The notes under the pieces were generated by a model. It was not told where the DNA came from, ran no database searches, and saw only the letters and a list, made by a program, of their open reading frames with translations. This document shows, piece by piece, positions 1 to 5,013 of a DNA stretch of 5,195 nucleotides (position 1 is the stretch's first letter; each line of letters starts with the position of its first letter). The position numbers and the translations under genes were made by a program. Origin of the DNA: Deltaproteobacteria bacterium (GTDB lineage: Bacteria > Myxococcota_A > UBA796 > GCA-2862545); assembly GCA_019307545.1 (NCBI GenBank), contig JAFDJI010000323.1, positions 1 to 5,195 on the forward strand, written 5' to 3'.

Positions 1-31
1 CGCCAGCGCGAGACCGAAGGGTAGGAGACAC

Positions 32-547
32 TCAGCCGGGCTGGCCGATGCACTCCTTCGAGGTAGCCCCCGAGGGGTCACACTCCTCATAGGTGGCGTC
101 GGTCAGATCGCACTGCTCGAACGATTCCCCCTCGAACTCGGTCTCCTTGAACTCGGCACCGCGGAAGTCGCACCCGATGAACCGGCCGCCCTTGAGCTCG
201 GTCCGGCCGAAGTAGGTCTCGCGGAAGTCGACCTCACGCACCACCGCGCCGTCCCAGGTGGTGCGGGCGAGGGACGCCTTCCGGAAATGACCACCGGCGA
301 CCCGGGTGTGGTCGAAGTGTGCGGCGACGATTTGGGCATCCTCGAAGGTGCAGTCACGGAGCCGCGAGTGGTCCAACGATGCCAGCTCCAATTCGGCGTC
401 GTGGAAGGTACACCCCACCGCCTCCAACCCGCTCATAAACGCCATCGCCAGGTTGGCCTGGGTAAAGTCGCAGTCGAAGAAACCGGCGAGCTTGTAGTCG
501 CGCCCATACACCTCGGCGCCCTTCAGGTCCGCCCCCTCCACCACCAT
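32..547 (-). CDS. Pentapeptide-repeat protein (ATG start; probably longer at the N-terminus)
   Basis: This encodes a 171-aa protein built almost wholly of degenerate five-residue repeats of the A(D/N)LXX type, from about residue 3 (VEGADLKGAEVYG) to about residue 160. Such repeats are known to fold into a right-handed quadrilateral beta-helix. The central hydrophobic position is often Phe or Leu, and Cys recurs one residue before the D/T-F/L pair (DCDF, GCTF, DCTF, GCDF, QCDL). No signal peptide, membrane segment or catalytic domain is visible, so it is probably cytoplasmic. Members of the family act as scaffolds or DNA-gyrase-protecting DNA mimics, but nothing here shows which. The many Asp and Glu residues give an acidic protein. 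The ATG at 547 is the only conventional start in the frame and has a weak AAGGG seven bases upstream. However, the open frame continues upstream with family-like sequence, so the true protein is probably about 200 aa. The family call is secure; the role is unknown. Confidence 0.9.
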   Translation of the reverse strand: MVVEGADLKGAEVYGRDYKLAGFFDCDFTQANLAMAFMSGLEAVGCTFHDAELELASLDHSRLRDCTFEDAQIVAAHFDHTRVAGGHFRKASLARTTWDGAVVREVDFRETYFGRTELKGGRFIGCDFRGAEFKETEFEGESFEQCDLTDATYEECDPSGATSKECIGQPG

Positions 548-634
548 CCGTGCGCCCTTCGCGCCATTGGTGGAAAACCACGCCGCATGCGCACGGAGCG
601 CCTCCCCTTCGATGAGCCGCCGCCAGTCCGACGT
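548..634 (-). other. Probable N-terminal extension of the pentapeptide gene, with a possible ACG start
   Basis: Reading the pentapeptide frame upstream of its ATG gives 29 further codons with no stop. From 634 they read T-S-D-W-R-R-L-I-E-G-E-A-L-R-A-H-A-A-W, then F-S-T-N-G-A-K-G-A-R, joining the ATG. From memory, the H-x-x-W-...-G-x-x-G-x-R stretch just before the first A-D-L repeat is a common N-terminus of bacterial pentapeptide proteins, so this looks translated. The frame is open back to a TAG at 677-679 but holds no ATG, GTG or TTG. The best placed initiator is ACG at 632-634, seven bases after AGGAG. An ATC at 638-640 is too close to that site, and a CTG at 650-652 lies before it. Either a rare ACG start is used or the start codon has mutated (or is a sequencing error) from ATG. 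Confidence 0.6.
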
Positions 635-641
635 GGTGATT

Positions 642-646
642 CTCCT
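642..646 (-). promoter_or_regulatory. Shine-Dalgarno AGGAG upstream of the ACG start candidate
   Basis: On the minus strand AGGAG is followed by a seven-base spacer and then ACG-TCG-GAC-TGG in the pentapeptide frame. This is ideal spacing and is stronger than the AAGGG in front of the ATG at 547. It is the main evidence for the longer start. Confidence 0.5.
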
Positions 647-716
647 GCCCAGGGGGGACCTGTTCGCCCGGTTCCGCTAGTCTTTACCACGTCCGCACCC
701 TCGCCTGGAGCGCCGT

Positions 717-1325
717 ATGGCGACCTCGTCGCAGCCCTGGGAAGCCATCCCGCCCTCCGGCGAACCGCTGCGCGCCCGCACCTTCGGGGAGGCGGTGCTG
801 TACCTACGGGTCCGCGGGGCCGCAATCCTGGCGGCACGGCGCACCGAGGTCGGTGGCAAGACGCTGGTGGATATCCGAGTGCTCCACCGCGGCCTGGAGC
901 GGAAGTTCTCCTTCTGGCTCATGCACCTGGACACCGACGACCTCCTCCACCTCGGGGGCGGCGCACCTTCGGAGCTCCTCGACCCCGTCGACCTGGTTCT
1001 CTTCGCGAGCAGGGCGGAGCGGGAGCTGCCGGAGACCCTGGAGGACCTGGACGTCGACAACCTGCGCACCCACCTGCGCGATTTGGAACTGGGTGCGGAG
1101 GCGGCGGACGAGGCGACCAAGTTCATCCCCCGGCGGTCCGATCGGGTCCCGGAGTCGACGCTGGCCACGGTGGCGGCTCGGTGGTTGTACGACCGTGACC
1201 CGGAGCGCTTCTCGCGCTCGAATCTGGTTGGCCTCGCGGAACGCCTGCGCCGGCGCGCCATCTGGTACCAGGCCGTCATCCGGCGGTTGGACGCCGCAGC
1301 GGACGAGGAGGACACCCTGTCGTGA
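717..1325 (+). CDS. Hypothetical protein, 202 aa, first gene of a three-gene run
   Basis: I do not recognise this family. The protein has no signal peptide, membrane helix or Cys motif and looks cytoplasmic. The first half (about residues 20-75) alternates short hydrophobic strands with charged residues (AVLYLRVRGAAILAARR, TLVDIRVLHRG, RKFSFWLMHL). This resembles a small beta-sheet domain with an edge helix. An acidic stretch follows near residues 100-125 (ETLEDLDVDNLRTHLRDLELG). The C-terminal 60 residues are helical and rich in Arg (LVGLAERLRRRAIWYQAVIRRLD). The ATG start is well supported: GGAG lies six bases upstream (707-710). Third codon positions are heavily G/C, as in the neighbours, while long reading frames in the other phases lack family resemblance. 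It diverges from the pentapeptide gene and ends one base before the ATG of the GNAT gene, so it probably leads the operon. Its function cannot be named. Confidence 0.8.
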   Translation: MATSSQPWEAIPPSGEPLRARTFGEAVLYLRVRGAAILAARRTEVGGKTLVDIRVLHRGLERKFSFWLMHLDTDDLLHLGGGAPSELLDPVDLVLFASRAERELPETLEDLDVDNLRTHLRDLELGAEAADEATKFIPRRSDRVPESTLATVAARWLYDRDPERFSRSNLVGLAERLRRRAIWYQAVIRRLDAAADEEDTLS

Positions 1326-1326
1326 G

Positions 1327-2145
1327 ATGTCCCCCATGAAGGTCGTCGACCTCACCCCGGAATACGAAGAGCTGTACATGCTCTGCCTGGAGGACTGGTC
1401 GGACGAGGCCAGGGAGGGCCAGGACCTGAGAGCCCACTGGTATGCCAGGGTCAAGGACCACGGGCTCCGGGTGAAGCTCGCCCTGGATGAGCGCGGAAAC
1501 CCGGGGGGAATGATCCAGTACCTCCCCATCGAGCGCTCGTTCGCCGAAGGACGCGATCTGTACCTGATCCTGTGCATCTGGGTGCACGGACATCCCCAGG
1601 GACGGGGCAACTTCCAGGGAAAGGGGATGGGGACTGCGCTCCTGCAGGCCGCGGAGGACGACGTGCGCGCCCTCGGTGCCAAGGGGATTGCGGCTTGGGG
1701 CGTGGTCCTACCCGTCTGGATGAAGGCGTCCTGGTTCCGGAAACACGGCTACCGAAAGGCAGACCGGGTGGGGATGGCGGCGCTGGTCTGGAAGCCCTTC
1801 ACGGAGGACGCCGAACCACCACGGCTGATGCGCCCCGGAAAGAAACCCGGTCGCTCCGCCAGCGGCGTCACCGTCACCGCCTTCAACCAGGGCTGGTGCA
1901 TGGCCCAGAACATCGCCTGCGAGCGGGCCCATCGCGCGTGTACCCACCTTGGCGACGAGGTCACCTTTCGCCGAATCGACACCAACGACCCCGACGTCCG
2001 CCGCGAGTGGGGACAGGCTGATGCCCTGTTCGTGGAGGATCGGGAGATCTGGACCGGACCGCCCCCCTCGGAGGAGAAGCTCCGCCGGGCGATCGGCAGG
2101 GCCGTCACCCGAGCCCAGAGACGGGTTCACAGCCGGTGGTGGTGA
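1327..2145 (+). CDS. GNAT N-acetyltransferase fused to a thioredoxin-like/YoaP-type C-terminal domain
   Basis: A 272-aa two-domain protein. The first (about residues 4-155) is a GNAT fold that transfers an acetyl group from acetyl-CoA to an unknown amine. The acetyl-CoA pyrophosphate loop is visible as Q97-G-K-G-M-G102 (Q/R-x-x-G-x-G/A), followed by the helix TALLQAAEDDV. A strand-loop AAWGVVLPVWMKASWF and a closing strand VGMAALVWKPF complete the fold. The second (about residues 180-258) begins VTVTAFNQGWCMAQN, a strand ending in W190-C191 at the position of a thioredoxin active site but with a single Cys. It continues with FRRIDTND and ADALFVEDREIWTGPPPS. This arrangement matches the YoaP-like extension of Bacillus YoaP and related bacterial and archaeal proteins as I remember them. 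ATG 1336 (MKVVDLTPEYEELY) is an equally plausible start, since homologues often begin there. The gene starts one base after the preceding stop and ends six bases before the dehydrogenase. Its substrate is unknown. Confidence 0.9.
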   Translation: MSPMKVVDLTPEYEELYMLCLEDWSDEAREGQDLRAHWYARVKDHGLRVKLALDERGNPGGMIQYLPIERSFAEGRDLYLILCIWVHGHPQGRGNFQGKGMGTALLQAAEDDVRALGAKGIAAWGVVLPVWMKASWFRKHGYRKADRVGMAALVWKPFTEDAEPPRLMRPGKKPGRSASGVTVTAFNQGWCMAQNIACERAHRACTHLGDEVTFRRIDTNDPDVRREWGQADALFVEDREIWTGPPPSEEKLRRAIGRAVTRAQRRVHSRWW

Positions 2146-2151
2146 CGGTCT

Positions 2152-3396
2152 ATGCGCGCGCTCTCGTTCGACGTCACCATCCCCCGCTACCTCCTCGCCC
2201 GAGCCACCGGGCGGTGGACGGACCGCGCGGCGCTGGGAGCGGTGCGGATGGCGTCCGTTGCCGACCCCTGCATTCCGGGACCCGGATGGGCACGCTTGGA
2301 GGTCCTCGCGGCTGGCATCTGCGGCACCGATCTGATCACCCTCGCCTTCTCCCACAGCCCGGCGCTCGAGCCCTTCAACTCCTTCCCCGCGGTGCCCGGC
2401 CACGAAATCCTGGCCCGGGTGGTGGAGGTGGGACCGGCAGTGGACCGGGTACAGGTCGGACAGCGGGTCGTGGTGGACCCCATCCTCTCCTGCACGGTGC
2501 GTGGGTTCGCTCCAGAAGCAGCCTGCCCCTCCTGCGCCGAAGGCGCGCCGGGGACCTGCGACCGCGCTGGGGAGCCTGGCGAGGTGCAGATCGACGGGCG
2601 GCCGCTCTCCCCCGGCTGCACGATCGGCTCCAACCGCGACCTTCCAGGGGGGTGGGGCGAGCAACTCGTCGCCCACCAGAGCCAGCTCCATCCGGTGTCG
2701 GACAACCTGGCAGACGCGGTGGCGGTCCTCATCGAGCCCCTGTCCATCCCGGTGCATGCCCTGCTGCGCTCACCGCCGCAGGGGAACGAGCCGGTGCTGG
2801 TCATCGGGAGCGGCCCCATCGCGCTGGGGGCGGTCTGGGCACTCCGCGCGACCGGGTTCCGGGGCTCCATCGTCACCCAGGCCAAGCGGCCCCACGAGGC
2901 AGCGCTCGCGAAGGCCCTCGGCGCGGACGAGGTGGTCACCCCCGGGCCGGAAGCACGACGCGCCCTGCTGGACACCGGCGCCCGCGCCTACCAGCCCACT
3001 CTGGGTCCGGAGGTCTATCGGGGCGGCGGTTTCTCTACGGTGTTCGACTGTGTGGGGAGCGCATCCAGCGTGGACCAGGCCCTGTGTTTCGCCCGCTCCC
3101 GCGGTCGCATCATGCTCCTGGGGTGTGCCGGGATGCTCCGCAACATCGACCTCACCCCCCTGTGGGCCCGCGAGCTGCAGGTTCTCGGGTATTTCGTCTA
3201 CGGGACGGAGACCTGGCGCGGCGAGGCCCGCCACACCTTCGAGGTCACCCAGCAACTCCTCTTGGAGACCGACGCGCCGGTCGGGGACCTCGTCACCCAC
3301 CATTTCGCGCTGGACCGCTACCGGGAAGCCCTACGCGCCGCGGCAGACCACGCTCGCAGCGGGGCCATCAAGGTGGTGCTCCACCCCCGAGAGTGA
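2152..3396 (+). CDS. Zinc-dependent alcohol dehydrogenase, medium-chain (MDR) family
   Basis: A 414-aa cytoplasmic oxidoreductase expected to interconvert an alcohol and a carbonyl using NAD(P). The GroES-like catalytic domain carries the catalytic-zinc residues C57 (in AGICGTDL) and the G83-H84-E85 motif, with E195 in LIEPLS as a further candidate ligand, as in sorbitol-dehydrogenase types. The structural-zinc lobe holds C114, C125, C128 and C136. Its first Cys is separated by ten residues (including R117-G118) instead of the usual two. The Rossmann domain has G219-S-G221-P-I-A-L-G226. The end of its second strand reads IVTQAKRP, with no acidic residue and with K245/R246 nearby. That favours NADP over NAD by inference. 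The N-terminus MRALSFDVTIPRYLL is extended relative to classic ADHs, which average about 350 aa. The start has only weak GGTGG upstream, and the gene probably relies on coupling to the GNAT gene six bases before it. Physiological substrate unknown. Confidence 0.93.
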   Translation: MRALSFDVTIPRYLLARATGRWTDRAALGAVRMASVADPCIPGPGWARLEVLAAGICGTDLITLAFSHSPALEPFNSFPAVPGHEILARVVEVGPAVDRVQVGQRVVVDPILSCTVRGFAPEAACPSCAEGAPGTCDRAGEPGEVQIDGRPLSPGCTIGSNRDLPGGWGEQLVAHQSQLHPVSDNLADAVAVLIEPLSIPVHALLRSPPQGNEPVLVIGSGPIALGAVWALRATGFRGSIVTQAKRPHEAALAKALGADEVVTPGPEARRALLDTGARAYQPTLGPEVYRGGGFSTVFDCVGSASSVDQALCFARSRGRIMLLGCAGMLRNIDLTPLWARELQVLGYFVYGTETWRGEARHTFEVTQQLLLETDAPVGDLVTHHFALDRYREALRAAADHARSGAIKVVLHPRE

Positions 3397-3404
3397 CGGC
3401 TCTC
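3389..3404. terminator. Short inverted repeat between convergent genes, possible bidirectional terminator
   Basis: GAGAG, a six-base loop TGACGG, then CTCTC form a perfect five-base stem, with a possible T-G closing pair. It spans the last codons and stop of the dehydrogenase and reaches into the stop codon of the convergent GNAT gene. Neither strand has a T-run after it, so it is at best a weak intrinsic terminator. Its placement between the two facing genes, which have only six bases between them, is the main argument. Confidence 0.3.
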
Positions 3405-4065
3405 AGGAGTCCTCGTGTTGCTCGCCCGCCAGCAGGGTGACAGCGCGGGCGGCAGCCTCCCTGAGGACATGCCAAACGTCGGTTCCGCGTATCGCCTCCT
3501 CCGGCGTGGCCCCTGGCTTGGAGGCGACCACGGGCAGGTTCGCCTCGAGGACCTCCCCCGACTGCCGGAAGGTCACCCCGTCCGACAGGTTTCTCAGGAG
3601 CTGCTTCATGGAGTCGTTGTCGGCCAGGAGCACACTGCGGAAGTTTCGGATGCCCCGCTCCGCCGCCGCGTCGACGAGGCGGTGCAGGAGCAGCGTCCCC
3701 AGCCCCTTGCCCTGGGCGTCGTCCACCACCGCAATCGCAGGCTCGGCGGTGTGCGGCTCGTCCTTCAGCCTCACGAAGCGAGCGACGCCGAGTCCCAACT
3801 GGGTGCCGTCCGGCTGGATGCGCACCGCTCCCATCGCGAAGTGTTCTTCCCCGTCGACCTCGGTGAGGTAGTGGAGGTCGGTCTTGGACAGGTGCTCCTT
3901 GGAGGAGAAGAAGCGGTAGTACCGGGACTCGGGCGACATGCGCTCGAACCCATCGAGGAAGAGGGGCTTGTCCTCTGGCCGCACCAAGCGGAGCAACGCC
4001 TCGGAGCCGTCCCGCAGGGTCAGGGTCTCGCGGTACAGGTCGTCGTAGCGGTAGGGACGCGACAC
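3403..4065 (-). CDS. GNAT-family N-acetyltransferase (Pat-like domain)
   Basis: A 220-aa single-domain cytoplasmic acetyltransferase. Residues 14-30 (TLRDGSEALLRLVRPED) and the segment F40-E-R-M-S-P-E-S-R-Y-Y-R-F-F53 are the hallmark start of GNAT domains related to protein-lysine acetyltransferases of the Pat type. E108, in TAEPAIAVVDD, sits where Pat enzymes have their general-base Glu. The acetyl-CoA loop is Q118-G-K-G-L-G123, followed by helix TLLLHRLVDAAAERGI. No cyclic-nucleotide domain or acyl-CoA-synthetase-like domain, as seen in some Pat proteins, is attached here, so allosteric control is not evident. GTG at 4065 is the most upstream start because a TAG lies at 4072-4074. Its Shine-Dalgarno is poor. 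It lies 38 bases downstream of the GH114 gene on the same strand and could be co-transcribed with it or have its own promoter. The substrate, whether protein lysine or small molecule, cannot be read from the sequence. Confidence 0.9.
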   Translation of the reverse strand: MSRPYRYDDLYRETLTLRDGSEALLRLVRPEDKPLFLDGFERMSPESRYYRFFSSKEHLSKTDLHYLTEVDGEEHFAMGAVRIQPDGTQLGLGVARFVRLKDEPHTAEPAIAVVDDAQGKGLGTLLLHRLVDAAAERGIRNFRSVLLADNDSMKQLLRNLSDGVTFRQSGEVLEANLPVVASKPGATPEEAIRGTDVWHVLREAAARAVTLLAGEQHEDS

Positions 4066-4070
4066 GGACC

Positions 4071-4076
4071 ACTATA
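4071..4076 (-). promoter_or_regulatory. Possible -10 element (TATAGT) for the Pat-like GNAT gene
   Basis: TATAGT on the minus strand matches the bacterial -10 consensus at five of six bases and ends five bases before the GTG start. Transcription from it would give a leaderless or nearly leaderless mRNA. No recognisable -35 hexamer lies 16-18 bases upstream (the bases there are CCCCTC-like), so support is weak. Confidence 0.25.
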
Positions 4077-4103
4077 AGACGGATTGGGGCCTGGAGGGGC
4101 CAC

Positions 4104-4937
4104 TCACTCGCAGGCCAGGTACTCGGGACCCAGATCCCAGGTCTTGATCAGGGTGTCCAGGTCGGGGCCCACACCGCACATCTCCTCCGCGAGCGCGGGC
4201 GCATCGGACCAATCGTCCACGTACTCGGTGTGGAACACCGCCTTTCCGCTCCCGGTGAACACCGCAAGGCGGTCGCACTCGTCGTAGGCAGCGCACTCCT
4301 CGTTCAGCCCCCAGTCGAACCAGGGCTCGAGCGCCTCCAGTTGGCCGAGATCGTTCTTCAGGCCCACCGAAAGGCCGCGCCGATGCGCCTCGTCGGCGAT
4401 GAAGCGGTTGTAGTCCAGTTGTTCGGTGGCGTTCATCGGGAAGCCCGAACGGTTGTCGTACCCGTCCATGTTGTCGGGCTCCACGCCGTCGCATCCACGC
4501 GCCACCGCCAGGTCGAGCCGGTCCTCCATCACCGCGCGCACCCCGGGGTCGGTGTGGTCGAGCCACCGCTCGTCGGACCACCCATCGAGCGCCCTCCCGA
4601 GCGACTCTTCGGGAAAGTCCTCCGCGTCGGCGCGCCACCCCTCCCACGATCCAGCCGAGAAGTAGCACACCACCAGCCGGTCCGAGAGCGCTGTCAGCTC
4701 CGCGTCGGTGACGTTGAACAGGTCGACGTCGTACATGTCGACGTCCAGGGAGGTGTCCACCGCCCCGGTGAGCTGCCACTGCCAGGGCGTACCGGGCGCC
4801 GGGCTCCACACCAGCGCCTGGACGGGGTCTCCAGCGGTGTAGCGCACGCACTCACCTTGCGCTCGGACCTCTCCCTCCGGGCAGGGTTCATCCCCAGAAG
4901 TGCAGGCCGCGAGCAGGAAGAACACCCACATGAACAC
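4104..4937 (-). CDS. GH114 family lipoprotein, endo-alpha-1,4-polygalactosaminidase-like
   Basis: A secreted glycosidase of about 277 aa in the GH114/TM1410-like (beta/alpha)8-barrel family. Characterised members cleave alpha-1,4-linked galactosamine polymers. The N-terminus MFMWVFFLLAAC is a very short lipoprotein signal with lipobox L9-A-A-C12, so the protein should be lipid-anchored. Asp at the +4 position (C-T-S-G-D) does not settle inner versus outer membrane. Family landmarks in order: W52-Q-W-Q-L-T-G58, D67-M-Y-D-V-D-L-F74, C91-Y-F-S-A-G-S97, W120-S-D-E-R-W-L-D127, V152-E-P-D-N156 with D158-G-Y, G192-L-K-N-D196, and N212-E-E-C215. E153, D155 and E213 are the likely active-site acids. 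Pairs C19/C30 and C215/C221 could be disulfides. GTG 4937 has AGGG seven bases upstream and is preferred; ATG 4931 is the alternative. The signal lacks any Lys or Arg, which is unusual. Role could be matrix or cell-wall polysaccharide turnover. Confidence 0.9.
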   Translation of the reverse strand: MFMWVFFLLAACTSGDEPCPEGEVRAQGECVRYTAGDPVQALVWSPAPGTPWQWQLTGAVDTSLDVDMYDVDLFNVTDAELTALSDRLVVCYFSAGSWEGWRADAEDFPEESLGRALDGWSDERWLDHTDPGVRAVMEDRLDLAVARGCDGVEPDNMDGYDNRSGFPMNATEQLDYNRFIADEAHRRGLSVGLKNDLGQLEALEPWFDWGLNEECAAYDECDRLAVFTGSGKAVFHTEYVDDWSDAPALAEEMCGVGPDLDTLIKTWDLGPEYLACE

Positions 4938-4987
4938 AGCGTAGCCCTGTGCTCTCCTATGGTCTCGTATCTGCGAGCCGGGACAGG

Positions 4988-5004
4988 ACCCGCAAGGCGC
5001 GGGT
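4988..5004 (-). terminator. Hairpin after the small zinc-finger gene, possible terminator
   Basis: ACCCGC and GCGGGT form a perfect six-base G/C-rich stem around a five-base loop, starting ten bases after the stop of the zinc-finger gene on the minus strand. The bases that follow (CCTGTCC) contain no T-run, so it may be a factor-assisted terminator or merely an attenuating structure in the leader of the GH114 gene. Confidence 0.35.
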
Positions 5005-5013
5005 GAGGTCGCC

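Noticed and set aside
660..716. Promoter for the 202-aa gene
   Set aside because: TAGTCT at 678-683 is a poor -10 match and no -35 is recognisable, so no promoter is claimed.
287..1198. Plus-strand 303-aa open frame crossing the pentapeptide gene and the 202-aa gene
   Set aside because: Its translation is Gly/Pro/Arg-rich without domain resemblance and it overlaps two better-supported genes. Long shadow frames are expected at this GC content.
853..1326. In-frame upstream extension of the GNAT fusion gene
   Set aside because: It is rich in Ser, Arg, Trp and Thr and overlaps the 202-aa gene throughout. Family sequence begins only at MSPMKVVDLTPEYEELY.
804..1682. Minus-strand 292-aa open frame opposite the 202-aa and GNAT genes
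   Set aside because: It is antisense to two genes with family or codon-bias support, and its product has no recognisable motif.
1708..2757. Minus-strand 349-aa open frame
   Set aside because: It is antisense to the GNAT fusion and dehydrogenase and shows no domain.
2136..3440. Plus-strand 434-aa open frame overlapping the dehydrogenase
   Set aside because: It is a compositional shadow (Arg/Pro/Gly-rich). The dehydrogenase frame carries all zinc-ligand and Rossmann motifs.
3415..4077. Plus-strand 220-aa open frame opposite the Pat-like acetyltransferase
   Set aside because: It is an antisense shadow; the minus-strand frame has the complete GNAT signature.
4087..4102. GGCCCC-type repeated bases between the GH114 and Pat-like genes considered as a terminator
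   Set aside because: Only a four-base stem can form, with mismatches beyond it and no T-run.
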